The notes: generated by a model not told the origin, from the letters alone. A stretch of DNA of 15,563 nucleotides from Fidelibacterota bacterium (GCA_004124535.1 SCKQ01000052.1:1-15563), one strand, 5' to 3'. Counted from the stretch's first letter, positions 7,668-14,856 are shown. Program-made: numbers and translations.

Positions 7668-8981
7668 TCATTTTGATTCGCGGAATGATAATTTGATCGG
7701 TACACCGCTGAAATCAAAAGCCTCTCTTAACTGATTTTCCAGGTAGCGTCGATAATTTACTGGTACCAATTTGGGATAATTGGAGTGACAAACGATAAGC
7801 GGTGGCGCTGTCCGCACCTGGTTGATGAATTTGATCCGGATCAAACGTCCTTTTACTGCTGGAATGGCCATTTTCTTAATGGTCTTATCGAGAAACTCAT
7901 TCAATAATTTGGTATTAATTTTCTGCTGCCGGGCCTGATGGACCTGATCAGCTATTTTCATAATATTGGAAACCCTTCGACGTGTCAAGGCCGATATGAA
8001 CAGAATCGGGTAGTCATCCAGCGCCTTGAATTGCCGCTGAATTTCTTTTTTCATCTCCGCCATCGTATTGGTCTCTGCCTGTACCAGATCCCACTTATTA
8101 ACCAATAGCACCAGGCCCTTGCCCTTCCGGATCACCAGGTCAATGATCGTTTTATCCTGCTTGCCAAATCCTTTCTCTGCATCGATCATTACCAAAGACA
8201 CATCAGCATTTTCAATAGCACTGTGGGTTCTCACATTGCTGTAAAACTCGATATTATCACTCACCTTGGCCCGTTTTCGCAGTCCAGCGGTATCAACCAA
8301 GATAATGGTCTTTCCGTACCATGTAAAGGCTGTATCGATGGAATCCCGGGTAGTTCCTGCTATAGGGGTTACAATAGTCTGATCCTTTTGCAATAATGCA
8401 TTGGTCAGGGATGATTTGCCTACATTGGGCATGCCCACAATGGCCAGTCGCATATAACTTTGTTCATCCTGTTTTGCTGACGATGGACCGAGCATAGCGG
8501 TAATTTGCTCTAGCATGTCCCCAGTCAAGCGACCATTGAGTGCGGAAACGGTCACCATTGGTTCTATAGCTAATTCATAAAACCGCAACTGCTGCTCGTC
8601 TGTTTCCAGCGTATCGCATTTATTGACCACCAGCAAATGCGGTTTTCCGGACTTGCGCACCAGTTTCGCCAGGTCCTTGTCACTGGCTGTGGGGTCTTTC
8701 TTCCCATCCACTAGAAATAAGATAAAATCCGCTTCGGTAACAGCCAATTCTGCCTGTTCACGGACAGCAGCGTTGAATACATCCACATCATCGGGGATAT
8801 ATCCGCCGGTGTCCACAATGTCGAACAGGCGATTTTCCCAGTCCAGCGTACCCCTTATCCTGTCTCGCGTGATACCTTCCTTAGCGTCTACGATGGCCTT
8901 CCGTTGTTCAACCAGCCGGTTGAACAACGTTGATTTACCTACATTCGGTCGACCGATGATGGCAATGGTTGGCCTAGCCAT
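7668..8981 (-). CDS. der: Ribosome biogenesis GTPase Der (EngA)
   Basis: 437 residues with two tandem GTPase domains and a C-terminal KH-like domain, the defining layout of Der, which acts in maturation of the large ribosomal subunit in the cytoplasm. Domain 1: P-loop GRPNVGKS (10-17), G2 GITRD (37-40), DTGG (57-60), NKCD (120-123). Domain 2: GMPNVGKS (183-190), TTRD (210-213), DTAG, NKWD. The KH-like part ends in FDFSGVPIKLSFRESK. The start is ATG 8981 (MARPTIAIIG), the conserved Der N-terminus. An upstream in-frame codon at 9041 would add 20 residues unlike the family and is rejected. The start overlaps the end of the DUF512 gene by 8 bases, so translation is probably coupled. Length and motifs are normal and nothing is missing. 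Confidence 0.97.
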   Translation of the reverse strand: MARPTIAIIGRPNVGKSTLFNRLVEQRKAIVDAKEGITRDRIRGTLDWENRLFDIVDTGGYIPDDVDVFNAAVREQAELAVTEADFILFLVDGKKDPTASDKDLAKLVRKSGKPHLLVVNKCDTLETDEQQLRFYELAIEPMVTVSALNGRLTGDMLEQITAMLGPSSAKQDEQSYMRLAIVGMPNVGKSSLTNALLQKDQTIVTPIAGTTRDSIDTAFTWYGKTIILVDTAGLRKRAKVSDNIEFYSNVRTHSAIENADVSLVMIDAEKGFGKQDKTIIDLVIRKGKGLVLLVNKWDLVQAETNTMAEMKKEIQRQFKALDDYPILFISALTRRRVSNIMKIADQVHQARQQKINTKLLNEFLDKTIKKMAIPAVKGRLIRIKFINQVRTAPPLIVCHSNYPKLVPVNYRRYLENQLREAFDFSGVPIKLSFRESK

Positions 8982-10266
8982 GATCGATAGCCGCAAAAAA
9001 TTCGGACGGAGAATCACCCACAACCCGCACGGGAACTTCAAGCGCTTGGGATATCTGATCCAAAGTCATGTCATCCAGGGTCAACGTATCATCATCATTC
9101 AGGATTCGATTGGAAAATAACACCATATCCCCCAGATCCTGCTCTGCCAGCTGGGCGATTATGTCCTGACCCGTTAATAAACCACTCACAGTCACATCAT
9201 CTTCACCAAAAAATGTATTATTAATAGACTTCAGCTGCACATCCAGGTTAGAAACTGTTTCCAGCAGGGGTATGAAATTGGTTTTGAAATAATTAGCGAT
9301 GAGGGTACCCGTGCCAATAGTAATACTTGCTGGTTTTTTAAGACCAGAACTGTAGTCTGCAATATTATCCTGCCAATCGGCCATGAAATGGACTACCTGG
9401 CCCACGCCATTCTCCCGCAGGTCATGGCCGGCATAGTAACCTACGTCAGGGAAGGCCGCGCCAACCTTCAAAAACCACTCATCACTCAGAAATAAAAAAT
9501 TTTCTCCATTTTCCCGACGGTATTTTGCACTGAGCTGCTTACCAATTGGTATGAGCGATTGGGCATATTCTGCAGTTACTGGCGGCAGATCTGGTAGTCC
9601 TTCCCGGTGTTTTGTAAGTCCTACCGGCACAATGGATATCGATAAGGCATTGGGGCGAAAAGAATGAATATCCGCCACTGTCTTTTCCAGAAATTCACCA
9701 TCGTTCCAGCCCGGACAGAGCACGACTTGGGCGTGTAGTTCTATACCATTCTCGGTAAGGTATTCAAATTTTTTCATCAGAAAATCATCCTTGCCATACA
9801 AGAACATCTCCAGCCGCTTATCTGGGTCTGTTACATGGACAGAAACATACAGTGGTGAAAGACGCTGTTCCACAACCCGTTTTAATTCTTTCCAGCCCAT
9901 ATTGGTCATAGTGATGAAGTGTCCATGCAAAAAGGACATACGGAAATCACCATCTCGAAAATAGAGACCTTTGCGCATTCCAGCCGGGTTCTGATCGACA
10001 AAACAGAATACACAGTCATTGGCACAGCCGCGAATCTTGAAATCATCAAATCCAAGGCCCAGGTTATCATCCATATCCTTCTCAATATCATATTCCTTCA
10101 GTTCCCCACCCTGCCGTACCCTGAGCAGTATATTTTCATCCGTAACCTTGAAGCGATAATCAATGATATCCTTTACCCGGGACCCATCGATGGACTCCAA
10201 GCGATCGCCCGGTTTCAGGCCGATAGAGGCGGCAATACTCTCTTTTTCTACATGGTTGATTTTCAT
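8974..10266 (-). CDS. DUF512 family protein with PDZ and Fe-S cluster motif
   Basis: 430 residues. The N-terminal ~60 residues form a PDZ-like domain (SIAASIGLKPGDRLESIDGSRVKD). CANDCVFC follows, with Cys81, Cys85 and Cys88 in the CxxxCxxC arrangement of radical-SAM 4Fe-4S proteins, then FVDQNP and the long DUF512 region (SVHVTDPDKR, AQVVLCPGWNDG, FLSDEWF, GYYAGHDLRENGVGQV). No substrate is known for this family; a radical-SAM-type reaction is inferred from the Cys motif. A gene of this kind directly upstream of der is also known in Firmicutes, so the pairing is old and may point to a role linked to translation or ribosome assembly. The ATG at 10266 has no clear Shine-Dalgarno. The stop overlaps der by 8 bases. 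Confidence 0.88.
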   Translation of the reverse strand: MKINHVEKESIAASIGLKPGDRLESIDGSRVKDIIDYRFKVTDENILLRVRQGGELKEYDIEKDMDDNLGLGFDDFKIRGCANDCVFCFVDQNPAGMRKGLYFRDGDFRMSFLHGHFITMTNMGWKELKRVVEQRLSPLYVSVHVTDPDKRLEMFLYGKDDFLMKKFEYLTENGIELHAQVVLCPGWNDGEFLEKTVADIHSFRPNALSISIVPVGLTKHREGLPDLPPVTAEYAQSLIPIGKQLSAKYRRENGENFLFLSDEWFLKVGAAFPDVGYYAGHDLRENGVGQVVHFMADWQDNIADYSSGLKKPASITIGTGTLIANYFKTNFIPLLETVSNLDVQLKSINNTFFGEDDVTVSGLLTGQDIIAQLAEQDLGDMVLFSNRILNDDDTLTLDDMTLDQISQALEVPVRVVGDSPSEFFAAIDHG

Positions 10267-10325
10267 GGCGTGGAAATTACATTGGTTGGTTCAAACTTCC
10301 CCTGTTGAATCCCCAGGGTTCCTAC

Positions 10326-10655
10326 TCAGCGATATACGCGGCGAAAGTCGTCTGTATAGAGCAGCAGTCCACTGGCCACCGTCCACAAGGCCACCAAGGA
10401 AAAAAAGATCACTATAGTAAAATAGTTGCCTCCAGGAACCATGTGGATATTTACATAATCAATGCCGGCCTTAATCCAGATAATAATGCCGGCGTAGGTC
10501 AACCACTGTACGAACAACAGCGCCTGGCGACGAAAGATCAATAGGCACATGGGGATAGCCAGACTGGCGACCATCAGCGACTTATGCCCAGCCATTTGGA
10601 ATTGAGCTGATATGAGGATCCAGGATATGACCAGGGGTATGATACGGTAAATCAT
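10326..10655 (-). CDS. Small four-helix membrane protein, unknown function
   Basis: 109 residues, very hydrophobic, with about four membrane segments (roughly residues 3-19, 26-42, 46-66 and 78-99) and a short charged C-terminus (TDDFRRVYR). The layout, with a WxK..xxR/H stretch between helices 3 and 4 and a Gly-rich turn, recalls small uncharacterised membrane proteins found in several phyla, but I cannot name a family. It lies 59 bases upstream of the DUF512 gene and 22 bases downstream of tRNA-Gly, all on the minus strand, and could be transcribed with either. There is no clear ribosome binding site before ATG 10655. It is probably real because of the consistent hydrophobic pattern and its fit between neighbours. 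Confidence 0.7.
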   Translation of the reverse strand: MIYRIIPLVISWILISAQFQMAGHKSLMVASLAIPMCLLIFRRQALLFVQWLTYAGIIIWIKAGIDYVNIHMVPGGNYFTIVIFFSLVALWTVASGLLLYTDDFRRVYR

Positions 10656-10677
10656 GACAATTGTTAGAAATTAGTCG

Positions 10678-10749
10678 AGCGGGCGATGGGAATCGAACCC
10701 ACGTCACGAGCTTGGGAAGCTCGGGTAATAGCCATTATACGACGCCCGC
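10678..10749 (-). tRNA. tRNA-Gly (CCC)
   Basis: The minus strand gives a 72-nt cloverleaf starting GCGGGCG and ending CGCCCGCT. The anticodon stem is CGAGC/GCTCG with loop TTCCCAA, so the anticodon is CCC. The T-arm is GTGGGTTCGATTCCCAT. CCA is not encoded. The 5' end lies 29 bases from the stop of a tyrosine integrase gene, so this tRNA is the likely integration neighbour of the element to its right. Confidence 0.95.
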
Positions 10750-10778
10750 AAATTTGTTCATTTGTCGACAGTAATCTA

Positions 10779-12020
10779 TCATGTAACATGCATAAATCCA
10801 AAGTTTGAGTACAGCTCTAGGTACCCTTGATTAGGTACCCTTAAGGGGTTTTTACCGTCAATACCGTTGTTTTTCATAGCTACAATATCTGGAAATGCTC
10901 TTGATAATTCAACCTTATCAAGATTTGTATATTGTTTAGTCATATTTGTATCAGTATGACCCAAAGCATAGCATAAAGTAAACTCCTGCCCTGTTAAAAA
11001 GTAAAGTCTTGATGCAAATGTTTTCCTCAGGTCATGGAATTTGCCACTAAGTTGAGACATTTTTAAAGCCTTTGAAAAAACACGACTAAATACCTTAATT
11101 GTTGCGTATCTATTCTTTCGAGTTTTTAACTGATTATTTAACCACTCATTCATTTGGATAATTGTCAATGCCTGTTGTTCAGTTAGATGTACGTATCTCT
11201 CGTAGCTATTTTTAGTGGTGCTGCCTACGATCCTGAGTCTAAAGCCATCATCGTCCCTCTTTAGCTGATTGTTAAACGGCTCAGATAACCGTAGTCCTGT
11301 ATCTCTGTAAAGACGGTATGCGTCTATAAATAGTTCTCTATCGCCATCATTTATTTTTGCCTCGGAATAAGGAAAGCCTTTCTTGACATTTTGCAGGATG
11401 ATTTCAAAATCAGCATTGCTGAAATAGTTAACAGGCCTATTTATCACAGATAGTTTCTTTATTTTTACGGGGTTATCTATTAAGCCTTCATCAAACATCC
11501 AATTAAAGAAAGTCTGTAAAGCTCGAAGCTTCCTGTTTACTGTATGCTTACTCGAATGAACCATACTGTTTTTGAAGTTAGTAAAGTGCCTTCGTTTAAT
11601 ATTGCTTACATGCTTTATTCTAATCGTTTTGGCAAACTCATTCAATGCATGCAAGTAAATCACAATGGTATTTTCATTTAACCTTTGCGCCATACAATAT
11701 TGTTCATATTCACTTATTGCCTGACTTAAGGTAAGTGAGATATCAACAAGAGTACCGCTTCGCCTGAGCCAATCAATTTCATTTTTTATTTTCTTCACAC
11801 CAGCGGGACCATGTTCTTCATATGCTCGAATTATTTTACCTCGCAATGATGTATCTTGAATGGTATCTCTCCTGTGTTCGGCTACCAGCTTTTCATCTGT
11901 ATTAAGAGGGAACTTCACAGCACCTCTCCCAGTGCGATCATTACCCCATCTTATCCTGGTATAATACTTTCCACCAGCTAAATAAATGGGCATTCTTTTT
12001 ATACCTGTCCTATTTGTCAT
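10779..12020 (-). CDS. Tyrosine recombinase / phage-type integrase
   Basis: 413 residues. The N-terminal arm (MPIYLAGGKYYTRIRW) resembles an arm-binding domain. A SAM-like core-binding domain spans about 95-195 (SQAISEYEQYC, RKLRALQTFFNWMFDEGLIDNPV), and the catalytic domain about 200-400. The active residues are all visible: Arg244 (DTGLRLSE), Lys270 (STTK), His329 and Arg332 (FHDLRKTFAS), His355 (LGHTD) and nucleophile Tyr364 (TKQYTNL). It should catalyse integration and excision of the element. The start at 12020 has no ribosome binding site; ATG at 11993 (MPIYLAG) is a reasonable alternative that would remove nine residues. The gene ends 29 bases from tRNA-Gly. It diverges from a small RHH gene whose intergenic region has direct repeats, a usual place for control of int. 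Confidence 0.95.
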   Translation of the reverse strand: MTNRTGIKRMPIYLAGGKYYTRIRWGNDRTGRGAVKFPLNTDEKLVAEHRRDTIQDTSLRGKIIRAYEEHGPAGVKKIKNEIDWLRRSGTLVDISLTLSQAISEYEQYCMAQRLNENTIVIYLHALNEFAKTIRIKHVSNIKRRHFTNFKNSMVHSSKHTVNRKLRALQTFFNWMFDEGLIDNPVKIKKLSVINRPVNYFSNADFEIILQNVKKGFPYSEAKINDGDRELFIDAYRLYRDTGLRLSEPFNNQLKRDDDGFRLRIVGSTTKNSYERYVHLTEQQALTIIQMNEWLNNQLKTRKNRYATIKVFSRVFSKALKMSQLSGKFHDLRKTFASRLYFLTGQEFTLCYALGHTDTNMTKQYTNLDKVELSRAFPDIVAMKNNGIDGKNPLRVPNQGYLELYSNFGFMHVT

Positions 12021-12101
12021 ATTTAATCATATATTGTCTTACATAATCTAACACTTATTTTATGGCCTCACAAATTGTATTTGTCTAACATTGTATGACC
12101 A
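12021..12101. promoter_or_regulatory. Divergent int/RHH control region with direct repeats
   Basis: This 81-base AT-rich region separates the divergent integrase and RHH genes. TTGTCTTACAT (12034-12044) and TTGTCTAACAT (12081-12091) match at 10 of 11 positions, 47 bases start to start. Such repeats could be operators for the RHH protein, which binds DNA as a dimer, but no protein-site link can be shown from sequence. Clear -35/-10 pairs are not obvious. Confidence 0.4.
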
Positions 12102-12275
12102 ATGAAACAGAAAAAATCCGAATTCATTTCTTTTAGGACAACAGATGATGTAAAAGATCTCCTCGAGAAACTTAGTGAAACACATGACCGGCCATTATCT
12201 GATGTAATTCACCAGCTACTGAAATCATTCATTAACGATCCACCCCAGCAACTGCCCATACCAAAAAAGAAATAA
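12102..12275 (+). CDS. Ribbon-helix-helix DNA-binding protein (small)
   Basis: 57 residues, the only plus-strand gene in the right part. The pattern is a ribbon-helix-helix fold: strand EFISFRTT (7-14), helix 1 DDVKDLLEKLSETH (15-28), turn DRPLS and helix 2 DVIHQLLKSFI (34-44), followed by a Pro-rich, Lys-ended tail. RHH proteins of this size are usually dimeric repressors such as CopG/Arc types or antitoxins. No toxin gene is adjacent, so a regulator of the integrase or of itself is the better guess. There is no strong Shine-Dalgarno before ATG 12102. The clean fold pattern and position opposite int support a real gene. Confidence 0.72.
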   Translation: MKQKKSEFISFRTTDDVKDLLEKLSETHDRPLSDVIHQLLKSFINDPPQQLPIPKKK

Positions 12276-12354
12276 TCAACCTTCATCCCCCATATAATAA
12301 TACTACCTTAGCAAATACCCCATCTTCCCTCGGTAGACTATATGTTTTTGTGTA

Positions 12355-12381
12355 ACAAGTATCACAAGTATAACAATTAGA
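12355..12381. repeat. Three tandem 9-bp repeats
   Basis: ACAAGTATC (12355-12363), ACAAGTATA (12364-12372) and the diverged ACAATTAGA (12373-12381) lie head to tail, 19 bases after the 3' end of the replication gene as read on the plus map. The first two differ only at the last base. They could be iterons or binding sites; with only two close copies this may also be chance in AT-rich DNA. The rest of 12276-12399 shows nothing else I can name. Confidence 0.3.
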
Positions 12382-12399
12382 TTATTGTAGTTATTTGAC

Positions 12400-13155
12400 T
12401 CATTCGACCTTGTTGTTCTTTCTAGCATTTTTTTCGATTAAGTAAGAATTATAATCCAACATTTGTTCACCACATTGCTTACAAAATGTAAGTCGTTCTT
12501 CTTTACCTCTCTTTACCTCTTTAGGCCTAGTACATACAACACAATGGAGTGTCACCAAATCGTTTGATTTATCTCTTGGGTTCCATCCACGCTCTACATC
12601 CCTAATTAACCATTTCTCGAAAGCAGCTACTAAATCCTCAAACACCCTTCCCTTCTCTTTCATATTGAGAATAAATTTCTTGTAGGATTGATTTACATCA
12701 ATACCTGGGTATTTTTTTTGAAATTCACTTAATTCTTCTTTTGAGAGCGAACTCTTTCTCTTCTCTTCTATTCTATTCTGTTCTATTCTATTAGGCTGTA
12801 GTGCTACAGTAGGACTACTGTAGTCATCTGGTAGTTTATATTTTGAAGGAATGGGCTTTTGAATAGATTGATATATTTTCCAGTTTTTCACATAGAATAA
12901 TTCAATTCCATTAGATTGAAATGGAATAATGAGTTCCAATTCGATCAATTCATCTTTCAACTTACCCACTTCTTCAACTATAATATCATCACAAGGAAAT
13001 ACTTCTGCCTTGAGCATATTGTTGCTATTCTTATGGATACCCCCATCATCGCTGAAATTCCATATACCGATAAATAGCAAACGATGCCTGGTAGTTAATG
13101 ACATCATTTTGTCATCAGCCCAAAACTTAGGGTCTATCATTCTCTTCCTTGCCAT
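12400..13155 (-). CDS. Phage-type replication initiator with C-terminal zinc ribbon
   Basis: 251 residues. The N-terminal ~110 residues have the winged-helix pattern seen in phage replisome organiser proteins: RKRMIDPKFWADDKMMSLTTRH, LLFIGIWNFSDDGG, MLKAEVFP and YVKNWKIYQ. A charged linker (PNRIEQNRIEEKRKSS, 121-136) is followed by a helical part (138-195) and a zinc ribbon with Cys205, Cys208, Cys225 and Cys228. It likely binds the element's origin and recruits host replication factors. The linker-coding DNA holds nested dyads and pentamer repeats (12761-12825), so the origin may lie inside this gene as in lambda O. No ribosome binding site is seen before ATG 13155; the upstream gene ends 15 bases away, suggesting coupled expression. 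The family call rests on the N-terminal pattern and the linker. Confidence 0.75.
   Translation of the reverse strand: MARKRMIDPKFWADDKMMSLTTRHRLLFIGIWNFSDDGGIHKNSNNMLKAEVFPCDDIIVEEVGKLKDELIELELIIPFQSNGIELFYVKNWKIYQSIQKPIPSKYKLPDDYSSPTVALQPNRIEQNRIEEKRKSSLSKEELSEFQKKYPGIDVNQSYKKFILNMKEKGRVFEDLVAAFEKWLIRDVERGWNPRDKSNDLVTLHCVVCTRPKEVKRGKEERLTFCKQCGEQMLDYNSYLIEKNARKNNKVE
12761..12825. repeat. Pentamer run and nested dyads inside the replication gene (candidate origin)
   Basis: Six consecutive pentamers TTCTN (12761-12790) are followed by overlapping inverted repeats: CTGTAG-TG-CTACAG (12796-12809), CTACAGTAG-GA-CTACTGTAG (12804-12823, perfect) and GACTAC-T-GTAGTC (12813-12825). A dyad cluster next to an asymmetric pyrimidine tract in the linker-coding part of an initiator gene is the layout of lambda-type origins. 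Function is inferred. Confidence 0.45.
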
Positions 13156-13170
13156 GTCTAATATGTAAGA

Positions 13171-13581
13171 TTAAAGGATGTCAAATTCTCCACCCATACA
13201 GTATTTGATAAAATCTTTTAATATTTTTTTATTATCCGCACCACTCCAATGATCTATTGAGTGAACTATCGTACTATCATCATCTTCATCCGGTAACACT
13301 TTCACAGCAATCATTAAAGCAAAGGCTAGATTGAGTGCATCTTCTTCTTCTACTAATTGCCATTCGTTGGCACAATATCGACCATCCCACCTTTCTACAG
13401 TTTCCCTAATATATTGTTCATTGGAAATATCTAGTCCATCTGGAACCCTTACTGTAGAGCCTCGCAGAGTTGTCCCCATAGGTTGCCAGCCAAAATAATG
13501 GGCGAGTTCCAACACACGAGACCATGCGCCAATGTTGAATCGGAATGCTTCTCCATTAAGATTTTTAAAATCATATCCCAT
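13171..13581 (-). CDS. Unknown protein of the integrative element (136 residues)
   Basis: 136 residues, acidic, with no membrane segment. The opening MGYDFKNLNGEAFRFNIGAWSRVL and the block HYFGWQPMGTTL look like a conserved small cytoplasmic family, but I cannot name it. A helical middle (EEDALNLAFALMIAVKVL) is followed by DEDDDSTIVHSIDHW and a helix. The start ATG 13581 is preceded by AAAAGGAG with good spacing, the best ribosome binding site in the element. It lies between the excisionase-like gene (33 bases upstream) and the replication gene (15 bases downstream) and is probably co-transcribed with them. Confidence 0.75.
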   Translation of the reverse strand: MGYDFKNLNGEAFRFNIGAWSRVLELAHYFGWQPMGTTLRGSTVRVPDGLDISNEQYIRETVERWDGRYCANEWQLVEEEDALNLAFALMIAVKVLPDEDDDSTIVHSIDHWSGADNKKILKDFIKYCMGGEFDIL

Positions 13582-13614
13582 GATATACTCCTTTTATTTG
13601 ATTGTTATTCATTA

Positions 13615-13833
13615 TTAGCTACCGAGCCAGTTCCTTACATCCTTTTCCAGAAATAAGAGCTTTCCCAGCTTTTTAATACACTTCAATTCCCCTCTTTTAA
13701 TGGCCCTGCGAATGGTGCTGGCGCTGACTGAGGTCAAATCAGATACCTGGTGAATGTTCAGATATTTGTTTGTGTATTTACCAGTGATTAACTTTTCTAT
13801 ACGGTCTAACTGTTCGATGATTTTGAATTCCAT
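13615..13833 (-). CDS. Excisionase-like helix-turn-helix protein
   Basis: 72 residues. A short N-terminal helix (EFKIIEQLDRIEKLI) is followed by a MerR/excisionase-type winged helix: YLNIHQVSDLTSVSASTIRRAIKRGELKCIKKLGKLLFLEKDVRNWL, with the usual recognition helix (ASTIRRAI) and wing ending in a W-x-L helix. Such proteins serve as recombination directionality factors or as transcription regulators such as AlpA; either role fits an integrase-bearing element. ATG 13833 has AAAGGA 6 bases upstream. An 8-bp inverted repeat (13834-13841 and 13866-13873) ends exactly at the start codon. Confidence 0.8.
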   Translation of the reverse strand: MEFKIIEQLDRIEKLITGKYTNKYLNIHQVSDLTSVSASTIRRAIKRGELKCIKKLGKLLFLEKDVRNWLGS

Positions 13834-13873
13834 ATCTTATCCTTTCAATTAATTGGTTATTCATCGATAAGAT
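13834..13873 (-). promoter_or_regulatory. Leader hairpin abutting the start of the excisionase-like gene
   Basis: In the mRNA sense ATCTTATC (13873-13866) pairs with GATAAGAT (13841-13834) around a 24-nt loop. The 3' arm touches the ATG and takes in the end of the AAAGGA ribosome binding site. The stem could limit ribosome access or, as DNA, act as an operator. Confidence 0.4.
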
Positions 13874-13916
13874 AATAAGAAATGGATTGAGTATTTGAAG
13901 AACGAACTGGGAATTA

Positions 13917-13951
13917 AAAGGTATCAAAAACTATAGTTTTCAGTACCTTTT
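13917..13951 (-). terminator. Hairpin terminator after the 295-residue gene
   Basis: AAAAGGTA (13917-13924) and TACCTTTT (13944-13951) form the outer stem, with a perfect AAAACTATAGTTTT palindrome inside. On the minus strand the 3' side ends in a T4 run, 18 bases beyond the stop of the upstream gene, so a terminator for that gene is the simplest reading. A near-repeat of GTTTTCAGTACCTT occurs at 13982 inside the coding end. Confidence 0.55.
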
Positions 13952-13968
13952 TAGAGAGTAGAATTTTT

Positions 13969-14856
13969 CTATTTGGGAAAAGTTTTTAGTACCTTATATA
14001 TTGTTGATTCTTGATAAATATTGCCTTTCCACCAATTCGGCTTTTTTGTTAACAAATTGGTTCGAATCTTTTCTGCAGCATCTTTTTTTGTTTGTTCGCC
14101 AATATCTTTTCGCCTGTATGCCTCATACAATTCCATAATCTTATCTTCTTTCAGGATTTTTATCTTTGATTTACCTGGTGGCCTACCACCTAATTTTTTC
14201 TCTTGAACTATATTTATCTCAAAAAGAGGTTGGACTTTGTTATAGCTGAGATTTTTTTCGGCAAACCAATCCAGAATTTCATCTAATATAATTTGCCATT
14301 TACTATTTTTTGCTGAACGACCTTGGGATTTTACGATTTGAACTTTTCTTTTAACATAATTGCACAGGTCTTTATTAAACCTGTTGATGAATTCATCTCG
14401 AGTTAATTGATTTATATAATCGAAGAGAATTTTGTCCTCAATAACCCAATGAATTCGGTAATCACATATTTGAAGTCGGTCAAATATTTGATCATTATAA
14501 TCTTCCTCAAATTTTTTCTTGGTTTCTTTAGACATTGGGTGTGTTGAGATTAGGTTCTTTTCTACTTGGTGGCGTTCAAAATATTGATTATCATTGTTGC
14601 CGCCAAAATTGGCACTTATCCACACACTATTTTTACTTATTTGAGGATGTGATGAGGCTAGCTGATGCTCATAGTTTTTATCGAACCTATGTGGATAGTA
14701 TTTTTCGTTATATAGATCAATTTTGTAATTGATACCCTCAATATAAGAAGCCCAATCCCAGTTACTACCATAATCGTAGTTTATTACATCCTCTATTGGG
14801 CAAATTCGAGGAAGACCCTCGGCAATTTTGTCAAATCTTTTAGCTGTTTCTTTCAT
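13969..14856 (-). CDS. Unknown protein with basic C-terminal segment (295 residues)
   Basis: 295 residues, rich in Lys, Asn, Asp and aromatics, no signal or membrane segment. I recognise no family. Visible parts are an N-terminal half rich in Tyr, Trp and His (YDYGSNWDWASYIEGINYKIDL), a helical centre (about 150-210), and GGRPPGKSKIK (about 223-233), similar to an AT-hook core with flanking basic residues. The C-terminal helices (LYEAYRRKDIGEQTKKDAAEKI, STIYKVLKTF) resemble a DNA-binding helix-turn-helix. A DNA-binding role in replication or control of the element is a guess. The start ATG 14856 has no Shine-Dalgarno. It is followed by a hairpin terminator at 13917-13951. Confidence 0.75.
   Translation of the reverse strand: MKETAKRFDKIAEGLPRICPIEDVINYDYGSNWDWASYIEGINYKIDLYNEKYYPHRFDKNYEHQLASSHPQISKNSVWISANFGGNNDNQYFERHQVEKNLISTHPMSKETKKKFEEDYNDQIFDRLQICDYRIHWVIEDKILFDYINQLTRDEFINRFNKDLCNYVKRKVQIVKSQGRSAKNSKWQIILDEILDWFAEKNLSYNKVQPLFEINIVQEKKLGGRPPGKSKIKILKEDKIMELYEAYRRKDIGEQTKKDAAEKIRTNLLTKKPNWWKGNIYQESTIYKVLKTFPK

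Noticed and set aside
8982..9041. N-terminal 20-residue extension of Der
   Set aside because: The conserved family start is MARPTIAIIG at 8981; the extension lies inside the DUF512 coding end and has no ribosome binding site.
8623..9120. Plus-strand open frame of 165 codons opposite der and DUF512
   Set aside because: Antisense to two confidently identified genes.
10678..10749. tRNA-Gly with anticodon TCC
   Set aside because: The 7-base loop closed by CGAGC/GCTCG is TTCCCAA, which places CCC at 34-36.
12102..12275. RHH protein as antitoxin of a toxin-antitoxin pair
   Set aside because: No toxin-like frame lies downstream; 12276-12399 is non-coding on the plus strand.
12761..12790. CRISPR or other spaced array
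   Set aside because: The units are 5 bases long without spacers and lie within a coding frame.
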